The notes beneath the pieces are model-generated. The model was not told the origin of the DNA. It ran no database searches and saw nothing but the letters and a program-made list of their open reading frames with translations. 64,000 nt of DNA from Tunturibacter gelidoferens (lineage in GTDB: Bacteria; Acidobacteriota; Terriglobia; Terriglobales; Acidobacteriaceae), in NCBI RefSeq assembly GCF_040358255.1, contig NZ_CP132938.1:4836001-4900000 (forward strand). The letters run 5' to 3'. Positions 53,562 through 62,453 of this stretch are shown here, piece after piece; the first letter of the stretch is position 1; every line of letters starts with the position of its first letter. Made by a program: the position numbers and the translations under genes.

Positions 53562-55907
53562 GTGAGAATAAGCACCCTAGTCGCTGTGTGTGTCTTGATA
53601 TTCGCCCTGGGAAATAAGGGCCTCAACGCCCAACAAAAAAGAAGTATAGGGCCGTGCGACTGCGCTACGGTGAATCAGATATATAGGGATATAACAGGCT
53701 TCGGCAGCATAGAACTCAGTCCGGACGGACATCAGGTGGCCTATTTATTGGAGTCGCCAAACATACAGACAAACGACAACGAGATCAAACTCTATATACG
53801 CAACATCCCGGCGCCCACGAGTGACGACGCTAAGCCGCTTCTGGTTGGGCATCTGTCTGAGTTGCATTGGACGGCTGACGGCAGATACGTGACAGTCTTA
53901 CGGCGGGACAATGGCCGACGAAGCATAGAGCGCGTGGACCCGGCGACCGGACATCACTTGGTTCTTTTCGAAACCGATTCGGACCTTCGCGAATACAGCC
54001 TGGATGAGGCAAGCCACGTCTTGGTCTATGGAGTGGAGGTAGATGAGAAGAGGTCGGCGTCGCATTCGGCAGAAGAGGTTGCGAAGGGGTATCGAATTGA
54101 TTTCCAGACTCTTGGGATCGTCCGAGGCCCACAAGAAAGAGCATATGTGGTTCGGCGTAACGGAGCTAGCTGGAGCCCTCCGACAGAGATCGTGATTCAC
54201 TCTCCTCTAAGTGGAGATCCTCTTCCAGCCGTAGCCCACTGGGCGAACACAACGCTGGAGCTTAATCTATCGCCGAATGGCAAGAAGCTCCTGCTTGAGT
54301 ATAGGGACGCTTCAGAAAGAATGCCGGAAGTGTGGCAGAAGAGTGGCTTCATGTATATGCGGAGGCACGCTGGTTGGGTGCCATTTACGATCAGCGTTCT
54401 TTACGACATGGATAGCGGGAAGACTACCGTCCCTCTGAGGACGCCAGCAACCGCCAGCTTGTCACATTGGTCGCCAGATAGTTCCTCGTTCATTATCGCG
54501 GGTTTGGCGCCCGTTGGAACAGAAGAAGAGTGGATCGATCCGGTCGCCCACAAGGTAGATTCCGGAAGCCACCTATATTGGGTTGAGCCAAGCAGTGGTG
54601 AAGTCATAGAGATTACAGCAAAGCTATTTGCCGGGTTTGAGGGTCTCCTGTTTTGGGACAAGAAAGGCAGAGTTTTCGCTCGGGCAACATCCAGTGGTGA
54701 CTCAATCAGCGAATTTGTTAAGGAGGGCAGTAGGTGGCGCGAGATGTCCGCACTGAAGATCCCGGTTCGATTGGACCCGGCGACCTTAGCTACTGACGGG
54801 ATCTATGTGGCGGGTGAATACAATGATCTCATTACCCCACCGCAGTTGCTCTTGAGTCACCTTGGTCGCGAGGACAAACAGATATTTGCGAAATATAACC
54901 CTCAGTTTGATAACGTAACCCTCGCGAAACCGAGTGAGATCCACTGGCAAACGAAGGAGGGGTTTAATGCCAGCGGCTTGCTTTTGCTGCCGCCTGACTT
55001 TAAGCCAGGAACGTCGTATCCGCTTGTTATTCATACCAAACCTTTTGACGATTCCTTCGGTTGCAGCTGGGGGAAGTTTCCCTCCTTTGCGCCGCAGCTC
55101 TTAGCCAATGCTGGAATCATCTACCTGGGGCCCATCTGGACCAAAGGATCGACTCAAAGCGAGTCCGATTATTACCCCCCGGGGTATCCGGGGAGCGCCG
55201 GGACAACCGGAAACATCGCAGAAGCAGCCTTCAATATGGAGCTCTGGGATAGTGCCATAGAAAAGCTAAGCTCCGAAGGCATGGTGAACAAGGAGAGAGT
55301 CGGGATTATCGGATTCAGCCATACGGGGTGGTACACCGAGTTTATTCTGTCCCATTCAAGGAGTCACTATCGTGCTGCGACGGTTGCGGACAATGTGCAG
55401 TATAGTCTCGGAGAATATTGGCTCGGGAATAACGCGGAGACGATGCGTATGTACGAGGGAGTCTACGCCGGACCTCCTTATGGAAAGACGATAAAGAACT
55501 GGCTTGACCACTCGATCTCCTTCAATATCGACAAAATCCACACACCGCTCTTGATGGAGGAGATGGGGGGTGGCCTTCCTTATGATGATCCGAGAAATCC
55601 GCCCCACAATCTGGCCGCGAGCTTAGAAGTATTTGCGGGCCTCAATCGCCTGAGCAAGCCGGTCGAGATGTACTACTATCCGAACGAAACACACTCCCTC
55701 GACCATCCACAGGCCCGCGCAGCGAACCTCCAGCGCAGTGAGGATTGGTATCGCTTCTGGCTGCAAGGGTACGAGCGTCCAAATCCGGAAGATATTGACC
55801 AGTACAGTCGATGGGGCCATCTTGAGGATCTGCAACAGCACGATGCTGCCGCTTTCAGCCGACCGACCACCTCTTCTGAAGCTGGGGAGACGAGCGTGGA
55901 ACAGTGA
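53562..55907 (+). CDS. Atxe2-like secreted S9 lasso-peptide isopeptidase
   Basis: This 781-aa protein starts at a GTG after GGGAG and has a signal peptide (STLVAVCVLIFALGNKGLNA). A beta-propeller-like N-terminal half opens ITGFGSIELSPDGHQVAYLL. The C-terminal alpha/beta-hydrolase has the nucleophile in GFSHTG (Ser586) and the His in YYPNETHSLDHP (His711). The C-terminal signature EDWYRFWLQGYERPNPEDID with QYSRW matches my memory of Atxe2-type lasso isopeptidases, which cut the macrolactam. The acidic triad residue is probably in LPYDDPRN. Beside the TonB receptor it would hydrolyse recovered peptide in the periplasm. Confidence 0.8.
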   Translation: MRISTLVAVCVLIFALGNKGLNAQQKRSIGPCDCATVNQIYRDITGFGSIELSPDGHQVAYLLESPNIQTNDNEIKLYIRNIPAPTSDDAKPLLVGHLSELHWTADGRYVTVLRRDNGRRSIERVDPATGHHLVLFETDSDLREYSLDEASHVLVYGVEVDEKRSASHSAEEVAKGYRIDFQTLGIVRGPQERAYVVRRNGASWSPPTEIVIHSPLSGDPLPAVAHWANTTLELNLSPNGKKLLLEYRDASERMPEVWQKSGFMYMRRHAGWVPFTISVLYDMDSGKTTVPLRTPATASLSHWSPDSSSFIIAGLAPVGTEEEWIDPVAHKVDSGSHLYWVEPSSGEVIEITAKLFAGFEGLLFWDKKGRVFARATSSGDSISEFVKEGSRWREMSALKIPVRLDPATLATDGIYVAGEYNDLITPPQLLLSHLGREDKQIFAKYNPQFDNVTLAKPSEIHWQTKEGFNASGLLLLPPDFKPGTSYPLVIHTKPFDDSFGCSWGKFPSFAPQLLANAGIIYLGPIWTKGSTQSESDYYPPGYPGSAGTTGNIAEAAFNMELWDSAIEKLSSEGMVNKERVGIIGFSHTGWYTEFILSHSRSHYRAATVADNVQYSLGEYWLGNNAETMRMYEGVYAGPPYGKTIKNWLDHSISFNIDKIHTPLLMEEMGGGLPYDDPRNPPHNLAASLEVFAGLNRLSKPVEMYYYPNETHSLDHPQARAANLQRSEDWYRFWLQGYERPNPEDIDQYSRWGHLEDLQQHDAAAFSRPTTSSEAGETSVEQ

Positions 55908-56047
55908 CCCCGGCATGAAGGATATTCTCGGCGCGATTGTTAAGGCCCGAAGATGCGCGGAATACCCTTTGAAGAACAATATTCCGCACATCCTGCGGGA
56001 AATGTTAGTGTCATCGGAGCTGTCCGCCCGCTAGGTCTTAAGTAACG

Positions 56048-56203
56048 TTATTCGTCGGACTCGTAGGCCCCGATCGTGCAACCTACGAAATCCAGGTCGA
56101 CTGTTACTGCTGGTTGTGGCTTGACCGATCCGTGATTATGCTCGGATTGGATCGCCGAGGTTGCATTTGCTGTTGTAAGGATCATTGGTTGTGTGTAGCG
56201 CAT
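56048..56203 (-). CDS. Putative lasso-type RiPP precursor peptide (51 aa)
   Basis: The start at 56203 follows AAGAAGGA with 7-nt spacing; a longer frame exists but lacks this site. The N-terminus MRYTQPMILTT has the YxxP motif (Tyr3, Pro6) recognised by the PqqD-like element in lasso systems. The C-terminal half includes one Cys (Cys42) and ends GAYESDE. No Gly/Ala-first core with Asp/Glu at position 7-9 and a normal tail is evident. Ala32 to Asp38 would be a 7-residue ring, and Gly41 to Glu48 an 8-residue ring with only three tail residues. The product type is therefore uncertain, although the neighbourhood is clear. Confidence 0.72.
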   Translation of the reverse strand: MRYTQPMILTTANATSAIQSEHNHGSVKPQPAVTVDLDFVGCTIGAYESDE

Positions 56204-56319
56204 TGGATAGTCCTTCTTTCTTTTCTGAATTTCCGCTGAATCAGGTTGAGCGACCGCCTGGGTCAAAGCGGATCTTATGAGCTGCGCAAGAGCGCGGCTG
56301 CGAAGTGGTCAGAATCAAT

Positions 56320-58191
56320 CTACGTAGCGGCTGACATTAGCACACCTGACTTGGCCCTAAGCCAGACCTCAAGAACGAGGGTTCTTCTGAGTGCGGCCCA
56401 GCCCAATACATCGCTTCCATTGATAACTCGCGCTGCAGCGTGTTGCAGTTTGTCGGCATCAATCAGGCCATAATCGGCCAGTAGCGGACGAGCGACTAAG
56501 GATTCGATTTCATCCCTGTGGCTCTGCATGTTAATGCGCGGACTTCGCGAGATATAGGCTTTCCGCTTCCGTTCCAGAATCTCAACAGGAACAATTGAGC
56601 GGAGCGCTCTCCGCATGAGCGAACGTCGTCGTCCGGGCTGGACGAGCTGTTCCCGCGGAAGACTAAAGAGAAACTCAATGAGGTCGCGGTCAAGTATGGG
56701 ATAACGATATTCGTATCGCGCGTACATCTCCGGATAGAGATGAGGGAGCTTGTCTACAACGTCCCACCAGGCAGTGAAGTTACAGATCGCAGACGGAGAA
56801 GCCCATAAGCGACTCGCCTTGTGAAAAGCGCCGTCATCTGGCGATACACCGAGGCGATGTGACGCCCGGCTGATCCAACCAGGTCGCTCAGATGTCGGGT
56901 GCCACGGAGAATACAATCCCAAAGTGAACTTCGTCGTTCGATAGAGCATCTGGACCAACGGAGATCGAGAAAAGACGCACCATGCTAAGGATTGCTTCAA
57001 GAGAGCTGGAATATCAGCAGATACTACATAGTTGGCCAGTTCAGGTAGTGGCGTCGGAACTCCTCCGAGGAATTCGTCCCCACCGATGCCTGAGAGAATG
57101 ACTCTATAGCCGCGATCCCAGACGCGACGGTGCATCTCTTGCCCCCATTCCAGGGTTGCCTTGTCATTTCCAGGTAGAGGAGATAGAGCGGCCGATGCCT
57201 CAGGCGGGACGAAGTTATAAGCTACGGTCGATAAGTTGACATGAATCCCGGTTTTGCCACGTCTAGCCTCCGTTATGGAAAAATATCGCTCTTCATCCCA
57301 ATTGGGCTCCGAGGGATCGTAGTAGGACAGCGTATCGAGCAGAGAGTCGGTCGTGCTTCCACGAGATCTTCGAATAAAATCGGACATGCACACTATCGCA
57401 GTCGAGTCCATTCCCCCGCTAAGATGTGCGAGAATCGGATCTCCGCAGTGATCGCGGCGCCCAACCGCCTGTTTGAAATTGACAAAGAACTGCTCTTCAT
57501 AATCGCCATCGCTTGTATATCTAACCAACTCTTTGGAGCGCGGCTGCCAGTGAGCTCTTTTAATCATGGTGCCGTCTCGAATCAAGACATAGTGTGCCGG
57601 CGGCACTTGCCATATGTTTCTATATGGCGTTAGCCCATGCAGAGATTGCCCGCATAGAAAACGCATTGCATATTGCTCATTAAGAGCAAAGGTACGGCCA
57701 CACCCTACAAGGGTTTCCAGATAAGTGGACCAATATAGTATTCCGTCGTCCCAGTTGAAATAGAGACTGCGGGTTCCCGCATGATCGCGGGCGAGGTAGA
57801 GCTCTTGAGCAGATCCGCACCATAGCGCAAACGCCCAATCTCCGACGAAGCGAGCGATGGAACTCTCTCCCCAGCGTTCAAACGCAGCCAGAATCAAGGA
57901 AGAGTCGCTAATTTCTCGGTCGTCGATGTCCAAGGCGGTTCTAAGGTCTGAGCGGTTATCGAGCCTACCATCCAAGACCAGCATGTTGTTCTGGGCATCG
58001 ACGACGGGCTGCGAGTCAGAACGAGAGCGCCTGGTAGTGTGTAAGGGTTGAAAACCCATTCCCACACGACCTATTGTGCGCCTGAAGGTCCCGTCCGAAA
58101 CATAACCCTCCGTGAGCGCCGCAAGTCGTAGCAGCTCCTGGGACTCGACGATTTGTTCTTGGGGTCTGCACGTTCCAAAGATGATGCTCAT
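56320..58191 (-). CDS. Lasso cyclase, asparagine-synthetase-like (C protein)
   Basis: This 623-aa enzyme adenylates the acidic side chain and closes the macrolactam. The start at 58191 follows GAGGAGGGAG. The N-terminal glutaminase-like domain lacks the catalytic Cys2 of true asparagine synthetases (MSIIFG instead of MCG), as in lasso cyclases. The synthetase domain has the PP-loop AHLSGGMDSTAIVCMSDFI and downstream LSGIGGDEFLGGVPTPLPEL, and its C-terminal region contains RRRSLMRRALRSIVPVEILE. It follows the B-protein gene by 13 nt. Confidence 0.9.
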   Translation of the reverse strand: MSIIFGTCRPQEQIVESQELLRLAALTEGYVSDGTFRRTIGRVGMGFQPLHTTRRSRSDSQPVVDAQNNMLVLDGRLDNRSDLRTALDIDDREISDSSLILAAFERWGESSIARFVGDWAFALWCGSAQELYLARDHAGTRSLYFNWDDGILYWSTYLETLVGCGRTFALNEQYAMRFLCGQSLHGLTPYRNIWQVPPAHYVLIRDGTMIKRAHWQPRSKELVRYTSDGDYEEQFFVNFKQAVGRRDHCGDPILAHLSGGMDSTAIVCMSDFIRRSRGSTTDSLLDTLSYYDPSEPNWDEERYFSITEARRGKTGIHVNLSTVAYNFVPPEASAALSPLPGNDKATLEWGQEMHRRVWDRGYRVILSGIGGDEFLGGVPTPLPELANYVVSADIPALLKQSLAWCVFSRSPLVQMLYRTTKFTLGLYSPWHPTSERPGWISRASHRLGVSPDDGAFHKASRLWASPSAICNFTAWWDVVDKLPHLYPEMYARYEYRYPILDRDLIEFLFSLPREQLVQPGRRRSLMRRALRSIVPVEILERKRKAYISRSPRINMQSHRDEIESLVARPLLADYGLIDADKLQHAAARVINGSDVLGWAALRRTLVLEVWLRAKSGVLMSAAT

Positions 58192-58204
58192 CGGCCCTCC
58201 CTCC

Positions 58205-58582
58205 TCAGCAACGCTCCAATTCGTGATAAATATCCCGAAGATAGGGTTTGTCGCCCACGACAGTGCCGTCAAGCTCCGACCAAGCATGGGATCGGAAGGG
58301 CATCATCTGCGCGCCGACTACCATCTCAGCATTCCATCCGTATCGCCTCAGCAGCAATACTGTGACTGCAGTCCGTTGAAGACACAGGACGTGCTTTGGA
58401 TAGAACACGCAGGCCATGTCTATCGCGTGGCAGATTCCTTCAACGGTAAGTCCTCGTCTTTTCTCATTGCCTTCAACTTTGCTGCGCAGAACGAGTTCGC
58501 GGATTGAATTGAGCTTCCCGAATAACATCAATAGCTCTAATCGAATTAGGAGCAGATGACTCTCAACCAGGAGGCTTCTCAT
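58205..58582 (-). CDS. Lasso leader peptidase, transglutaminase-like (B2 protein)
   Basis: This 125-aa protein is the short form that lacks a fused recognition element. The catalytic Cys67 lies in FYPKHVLCLQRTAVTVLLLR and His99 in PFRSHAWSELDGTVV, with Asp105 or Asp111 likely completing the triad. Together with the separate PqqD-like protein upstream this is the split B1/B2 arrangement. The ATG overlaps the S9 gene stop (ATGA). Confidence 0.9.
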   Translation of the reverse strand: MRSLLVESHLLLIRLELLMLFGKLNSIRELVLRSKVEGNEKRRGLTVEGICHAIDMACVFYPKHVLCLQRTAVTVLLLRRYGWNAEMVVGAQMMPFRSHAWSELDGTVVGDKPYLRDIYHELERC

Positions 58583-60612
58583 ATGGAGCCCCCGATAGGA
58601 ATTTCAATATCTAGCTCTGTACAGAGAAACCTGATCCTGCGTGTCAGAGCCTCGATCCTCGTTGACAGCGGCATAACCGGGGAATGGCCCCGTTCGGGGC
58701 TATAGTCCACAACGATGGGATTTGTCTGAGATATCCGATCTTGCAGACGAGCGGCCATTTTTCGGACGTGTGTTGGATCGCACTGCATGTCTTTATCGCC
58801 ACAAACAAATAGTGCCGCGGGATAGTTCACGTCATCACGGACGTGATGGTAGGGAGAATAGCCATAAAGTGCGGCGAAGTCTGCTGCATCTGCAGTCGTG
58901 CCGTATTCTCCAGCCCATTTATTGGCGTCACCAAATGACTCATAACGTAACATGTCAAGAATGGGCGAGAGGGACAGCACGGCCTTGAAAAGATCGGGCC
59001 TTTGCGTCATGGCAGTCCCTACAAGAAGGCCGGAGTTCGACCCACCGAAGATAGCGAGCCTCCGAGGAGTTGTTACGCCCCGCGCGCAAAGCCACTCGGC
59101 GGCACAAATGAAATCATCGAACGCTATTTGGCGATTACGTCCACGGGCCGCGGTATGCCAGGGTTCTCCGAACTCGCCGCCGCCACGGATATTTGATACC
59201 GCAAATACCGCGCCAAGTTCGAGCATGATCGTGACCAAAGCAGAAAATCGCGGTGTGGTGCACGTTCCAAATCCTCCGTAGGCTGTAAGAATCGTCGGCT
59301 TGGCAACTCTCGCGTCTATGTCGCCCAGCGTGAGAAGGGATATTGGTATGCGTGTTCCATCGAGAGAGGGATACGAAATCCTCTCAATATGATATCGATC
59401 GCTAGATGCAGCAGCTGTGCGCTGTGCTGAGGCAATGTAATGACGTGTTTCGCTCTTGTACTCCAAGATCGCGGGAGGCTGCGTAAAGGATTCGTACGAA
59501 CAGAACAAGGTATCACTCACCCCGGAATACGCGGGCAAAAGAGCAAAGGAGCCGTCTTTCATGGCTTCCATGGTGCCCAAGAAATGGCCTCCCAACGTCC
59601 AGACATGGATCAGCTCTTCCAGCTCGGAGATATATGTGACATAGACTGAGTCTCTGACGAAACGCAGATTGCGAATCTGTGTCTTCCACTCGGGAACGAC
59701 AATCTGGCCTTCGCTTCCGTCCTCATTCAACTCAACGATCCGGCCGTTTGGCGCACCATGGAGCGAGTGAACGAAGGTACGTCCATTTCTCAAGAAAGGC
59801 CCATAAGCGGGCTCCTTGTCATCGAAGATTCTCTTCCATTGCACATCTTTAGATCGCAACGTGCGATAGAAATCTATCTTCAAATCAGTTCCCCGTTCCC
59901 GAAGGCAAACGGCCCCCAGATTCTGGTTATCCGAGATCAGCACTAACCTACTGCGATACGTACGGTCCGCACAAAAGATTGGCAGGTCTGTGTGACTGGA
60001 ATGCCCCAAAATATGATGTCTGATCTCATGGGGAGACCGATCTCGCATTTGCGTCGGTGATTCATGGCAGTAGCAAAAGCCCGCATTGTCGGAGTCAAAG
60101 ACGAACCCGCGGGGGTATCCCGCCTGCAACTGATCTTCAAAGACATTTCCCGTTGCGACATCCATAATGTGGATCGTTTCGTTCCGCTCGCCACCATGCT
60201 TGAGTGAGTACGCCAACAACGAGCCATCGTCTGAGATGCGGTGAATTGCTACAGATGCGAACGGTCCCTGTGCTGATGGATCAACCAAAACCCGTTCTCT
60301 GTCAGCCCCTACTGCCCGAACCCAGATACAGGGTTGTTCTTGGTTCTTTTCCCGGCGGCGATAGAAGTAGTTGTCGCCGATCTTTGCAGGCTGATCTATG
60401 GTTTCGACGTTCAGATACCTATTGACTCGAGAGCGTATTTCGTCAGCCGGGCAAGCTTCGGCGAAATAAGCATCATGTTGAAGTTGCTGATCGGCAATCC
60501 ACTCTTCGGTTGGGGCAGAGTTGCGATCTTCGAGCCAGCGGTAATGATCGACGACAGTAACGCCATGGAGGACCTCTGTTACTGGTTTCGGTCTGAGACC
60601 GTTCAATGGCAT
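58579..60612 (-). CDS. Prolyl-oligopeptidase-like S9 enzyme inside the lasso operon
   Basis: This 677-aa protein has the S9A opening VVDHYRWLEDRNSAPTEEWI, a beta-propeller, and the catalytic domain with FGGSNSGLLVGTAM (Ser525), an Asp at about 608 in GDKDMQCDPTHV and a His at about 643 in PERGHSP. GGSNSG replaces the common GGSNGG. It lacks a signal peptide, unlike the secreted S9 hydrolase on the plus strand, so it should act in the cytosol. It overlaps both neighbours in a tight operon. It may process or degrade the precursor or product. Confidence 0.88.
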   Translation of the reverse strand: MPLNGLRPKPVTEVLHGVTVVDHYRWLEDRNSAPTEEWIADQQLQHDAYFAEACPADEIRSRVNRYLNVETIDQPAKIGDNYFYRRREKNQEQPCIWVRAVGADRERVLVDPSAQGPFASVAIHRISDDGSLLAYSLKHGGERNETIHIMDVATGNVFEDQLQAGYPRGFVFDSDNAGFCYCHESPTQMRDRSPHEIRHHILGHSSHTDLPIFCADRTYRSRLVLISDNQNLGAVCLRERGTDLKIDFYRTLRSKDVQWKRIFDDKEPAYGPFLRNGRTFVHSLHGAPNGRIVELNEDGSEGQIVVPEWKTQIRNLRFVRDSVYVTYISELEELIHVWTLGGHFLGTMEAMKDGSFALLPAYSGVSDTLFCSYESFTQPPAILEYKSETRHYIASAQRTAAASSDRYHIERISYPSLDGTRIPISLLTLGDIDARVAKPTILTAYGGFGTCTTPRFSALVTIMLELGAVFAVSNIRGGGEFGEPWHTAARGRNRQIAFDDFICAAEWLCARGVTTPRRLAIFGGSNSGLLVGTAMTQRPDLFKAVLSLSPILDMLRYESFGDANKWAGEYGTTADAADFAALYGYSPYHHVRDDVNYPAALFVCGDKDMQCDPTHVRKMAARLQDRISQTNPIVVDYSPERGHSPVMPLSTRIEALTRRIRFLCTELDIEIPIGGSI

Positions 60613-61979
60613 AGCCCCTCCATGAGTTCCGGTGCTTGCGCCGCACGATCCATGTGTCGCGCAAGGCTACGGCTGTAGCTCTGAAAGTGAAGGTCATACC
60701 GGCGGGGCGACTGGAGCCAGTCTCCTCTTCCATAGAGATATGAGACGATCGTAAGAAGAGGAGCAAGTGCGAAAGCTCTATCGAGCTTCGCTTCGCATGC
60801 GGTATCAGGCCATTGCGCCTTATAAAAGGCTTTCAGCTGATGAATCCAGGTACAGGCCTCTCCATTGGACCTCACGGCCCCCACGAATAGTTGTTGACAG
60901 GTCAAGAACGGGTTCCCCACACAGGCCTCGGCCCAATCGATAAAGACGCACCGCGAACCGTCGAAGAGGATGTTGCCGAGATTGACGTCATTGAGAATGA
61001 GGGAGTCAGGAATGCCCAGCTCGTGCATCTCCGAGCAAGCGTCGTGGAGAATGCTGCCTAGCTCTCTCAGCCGATTTCGGTGAAGACGAGGAACGTTCAA
61101 GGAAGTCTGTTGTTCCATCGACTCTTCGAGATAGTCAATCAACTCACTCAGATGTGTCCGGAGAACTGGGATTCTGCCGTCGAAGCAGCCCACGGCGAGC
61201 AATTGACCCACCCGAAATGTGCTTTGCCTCTGCAATTTTGCCAAAGCACGTATGGCTTCTTGGAGTACGCGTTGCGTCAAGCAGTTGCAAAGTGGCTGCC
61301 CTGCCTCCTCCGTCACCCAGGCATTCCAATCCTCGCGTGCTGCCACCATCGGGGGGAGAGAATCTGGGAAGTATTCGGCGAGCGTCGTCGTGACCGCATA
61401 CTCGTGCCTGTTTGGCATACCTGTTGCTTTCAGCCAATAAGCTGGACCCTCTTGGGTGCCAAAGCGAACGAGTGCGAAGTTAGCTGAAGCATTGAGTTGC
61501 AGGATGTCCTCGCTAAATTCGACTACATGATGGCGCACGCTCTCCCGGATCCAATGCTGCGCTTCATCAATCCACCCGAGCCTCGAAAAGGGTCTGCCGC
61601 CTCGCCTGTTGCCCGCAAGGATGCTTCGCACTGTGAGATGCTCCGTTGCCGTCAGTTCCTGGCGGTCAAAGTCATCGACCGGCACCGTTATGAATCCATT
61701 GGCGAACGATATACAGCTATGCCTGCTAACTTCGGCCACTGCGCATGGAACCGTTGACTCCTCTTTTGAAAGGATGTCGATGATGACCGATTTGATATTC
61801 CACTTCGCCTGGACCGCTTCGTTGAGCCGCTCAGCGGGTCTTGTCCACTTGGGAATGTTGATGCGGGGCAATCGGAGAGCTTTGCCGTGACGCTCTGCTA
61901 ATACCATTCGTGAGAATGGCATGACAAGTATGACCCGATATCGTTCCTGGTCGTCGAGTTGATTAGAGAACGTCATCAT
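60603..61979 (-). CDS. APH-fold phosphotransferase with extra N-terminal domain
   Basis: This 458-aa protein ends in an aminoglycoside-phosphotransferase/kinase fold. The catalytic loop is LILNDVNLGNILF (HxD replaced by N-D, with the conserved Asp and Asn kept) and the metal-binding motif is CVFIDWAEACVGNPF. Residues ~1-130 form an additional domain (RYRVILVMPFSRMVLAERHG, LRLPRINIPKWTRPAERLNE) with a faint NUDIX-like outline but no Nudix box. Within the operon it could phosphorylate the precursor or product. Known lasso kinases are HPr-kinase-like, so this would be a different enzyme type. Confidence 0.78.
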   Translation of the reverse strand: MMTFSNQLDDQERYRVILVMPFSRMVLAERHGKALRLPRINIPKWTRPAERLNEAVQAKWNIKSVIIDILSKEESTVPCAVAEVSRHSCISFANGFITVPVDDFDRQELTATEHLTVRSILAGNRRGGRPFSRLGWIDEAQHWIRESVRHHVVEFSEDILQLNASANFALVRFGTQEGPAYWLKATGMPNRHEYAVTTTLAEYFPDSLPPMVAAREDWNAWVTEEAGQPLCNCLTQRVLQEAIRALAKLQRQSTFRVGQLLAVGCFDGRIPVLRTHLSELIDYLEESMEQQTSLNVPRLHRNRLRELGSILHDACSEMHELGIPDSLILNDVNLGNILFDGSRCVFIDWAEACVGNPFLTCQQLFVGAVRSNGEACTWIHQLKAFYKAQWPDTACEAKLDRAFALAPLLTIVSYLYGRGDWLQSPRRYDLHFQSYSRSLARHMDRAAQAPELMEGLCH

Positions 61980-62012
61980 CGCACCACCGGTTTTACTGCT
62001 TAGCCGTTCGGT

Positions 62013-62267
62013 TCAGTCATGCAAGAGATGTTTCGACATCAACTGCTCGAGGAATGCATCTACGTCCCGTTCCACAATGTGAGGGTCAGTGTTGGTCTCC
62101 ATGGAGAGCTCTCGAACAATCTCCTCGACGGCCTTGCCTCGTTGAAGCTTGTCCCAGATATAGCCGCCTGTAGCATTCAGCGTCACCATCTGGTTACGGG
62201 GGATATCGAGAATGACTGCTCCGTCTTGATTGACAATGAAGCGAAGATGGGATGCGAATGAAGACAT
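62013..62267 (-). CDS. PqqD-like RiPP recognition element (B1 protein)
   Basis: This 84-aa protein has the PqqD pattern: HLRFIVNQDGAVILDIPRNQ, then MVTLNATGGYIWDKLQRGKA and a C-terminal helix FLEQLMSKHLLHD. It binds the precursor leader and presents it to the B2 protease and cyclase. The start at 62267 follows GAGGTC; a longer frame begins inside an upstream palindrome. It opens the minus-strand biosynthetic operon. Confidence 0.88.
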   Translation of the reverse strand: MSSFASHLRFIVNQDGAVILDIPRNQMVTLNATGGYIWDKLQRGKAVEEIVRELSMETNTDPHIVERDVDAFLEQLMSKHLLHD

Positions 62268-62297
62268 ATCAAGACCTCGAGCAATCGTGAAATCCGT

Positions 62298-62326
62298 CAC
62301 CTATGGAGTTCTAGCTTCCATAGGTG
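62298..62326. promoter_or_regulatory. Palindromic operator candidate before the biosynthetic operon
   Basis: CACCTATGGA (62298-62307) is the perfect inverse of TCCATAGGTG (62317-62326), with a 9-nt centre. It lies about 31 bp upstream of the PqqD-like start and just after the LuxR gene. No T-run follows on either strand, so a regulator-binding site is more likely than a terminator. Confidence 0.55.
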
Positions 62327-62453
62327 AGAGCCGGGGGCCGCGTGCCCTGCGAGTGTGTTCGAGGATGCACCGCTTCATGTCACATAACAAGGTCCGGATG
62401 GCCCATTATTATCGTCGTACGCCTGTCCCATGGGCCCCCCTATCTCCCAATCC

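Noticed and set aside
55915..56034. Small plus-strand ORF (39 aa) between the isopeptidase and the precursor
   Set aside because: No ribosome binding site and no YxxP leader motif; more likely chance sequence between convergent genes.
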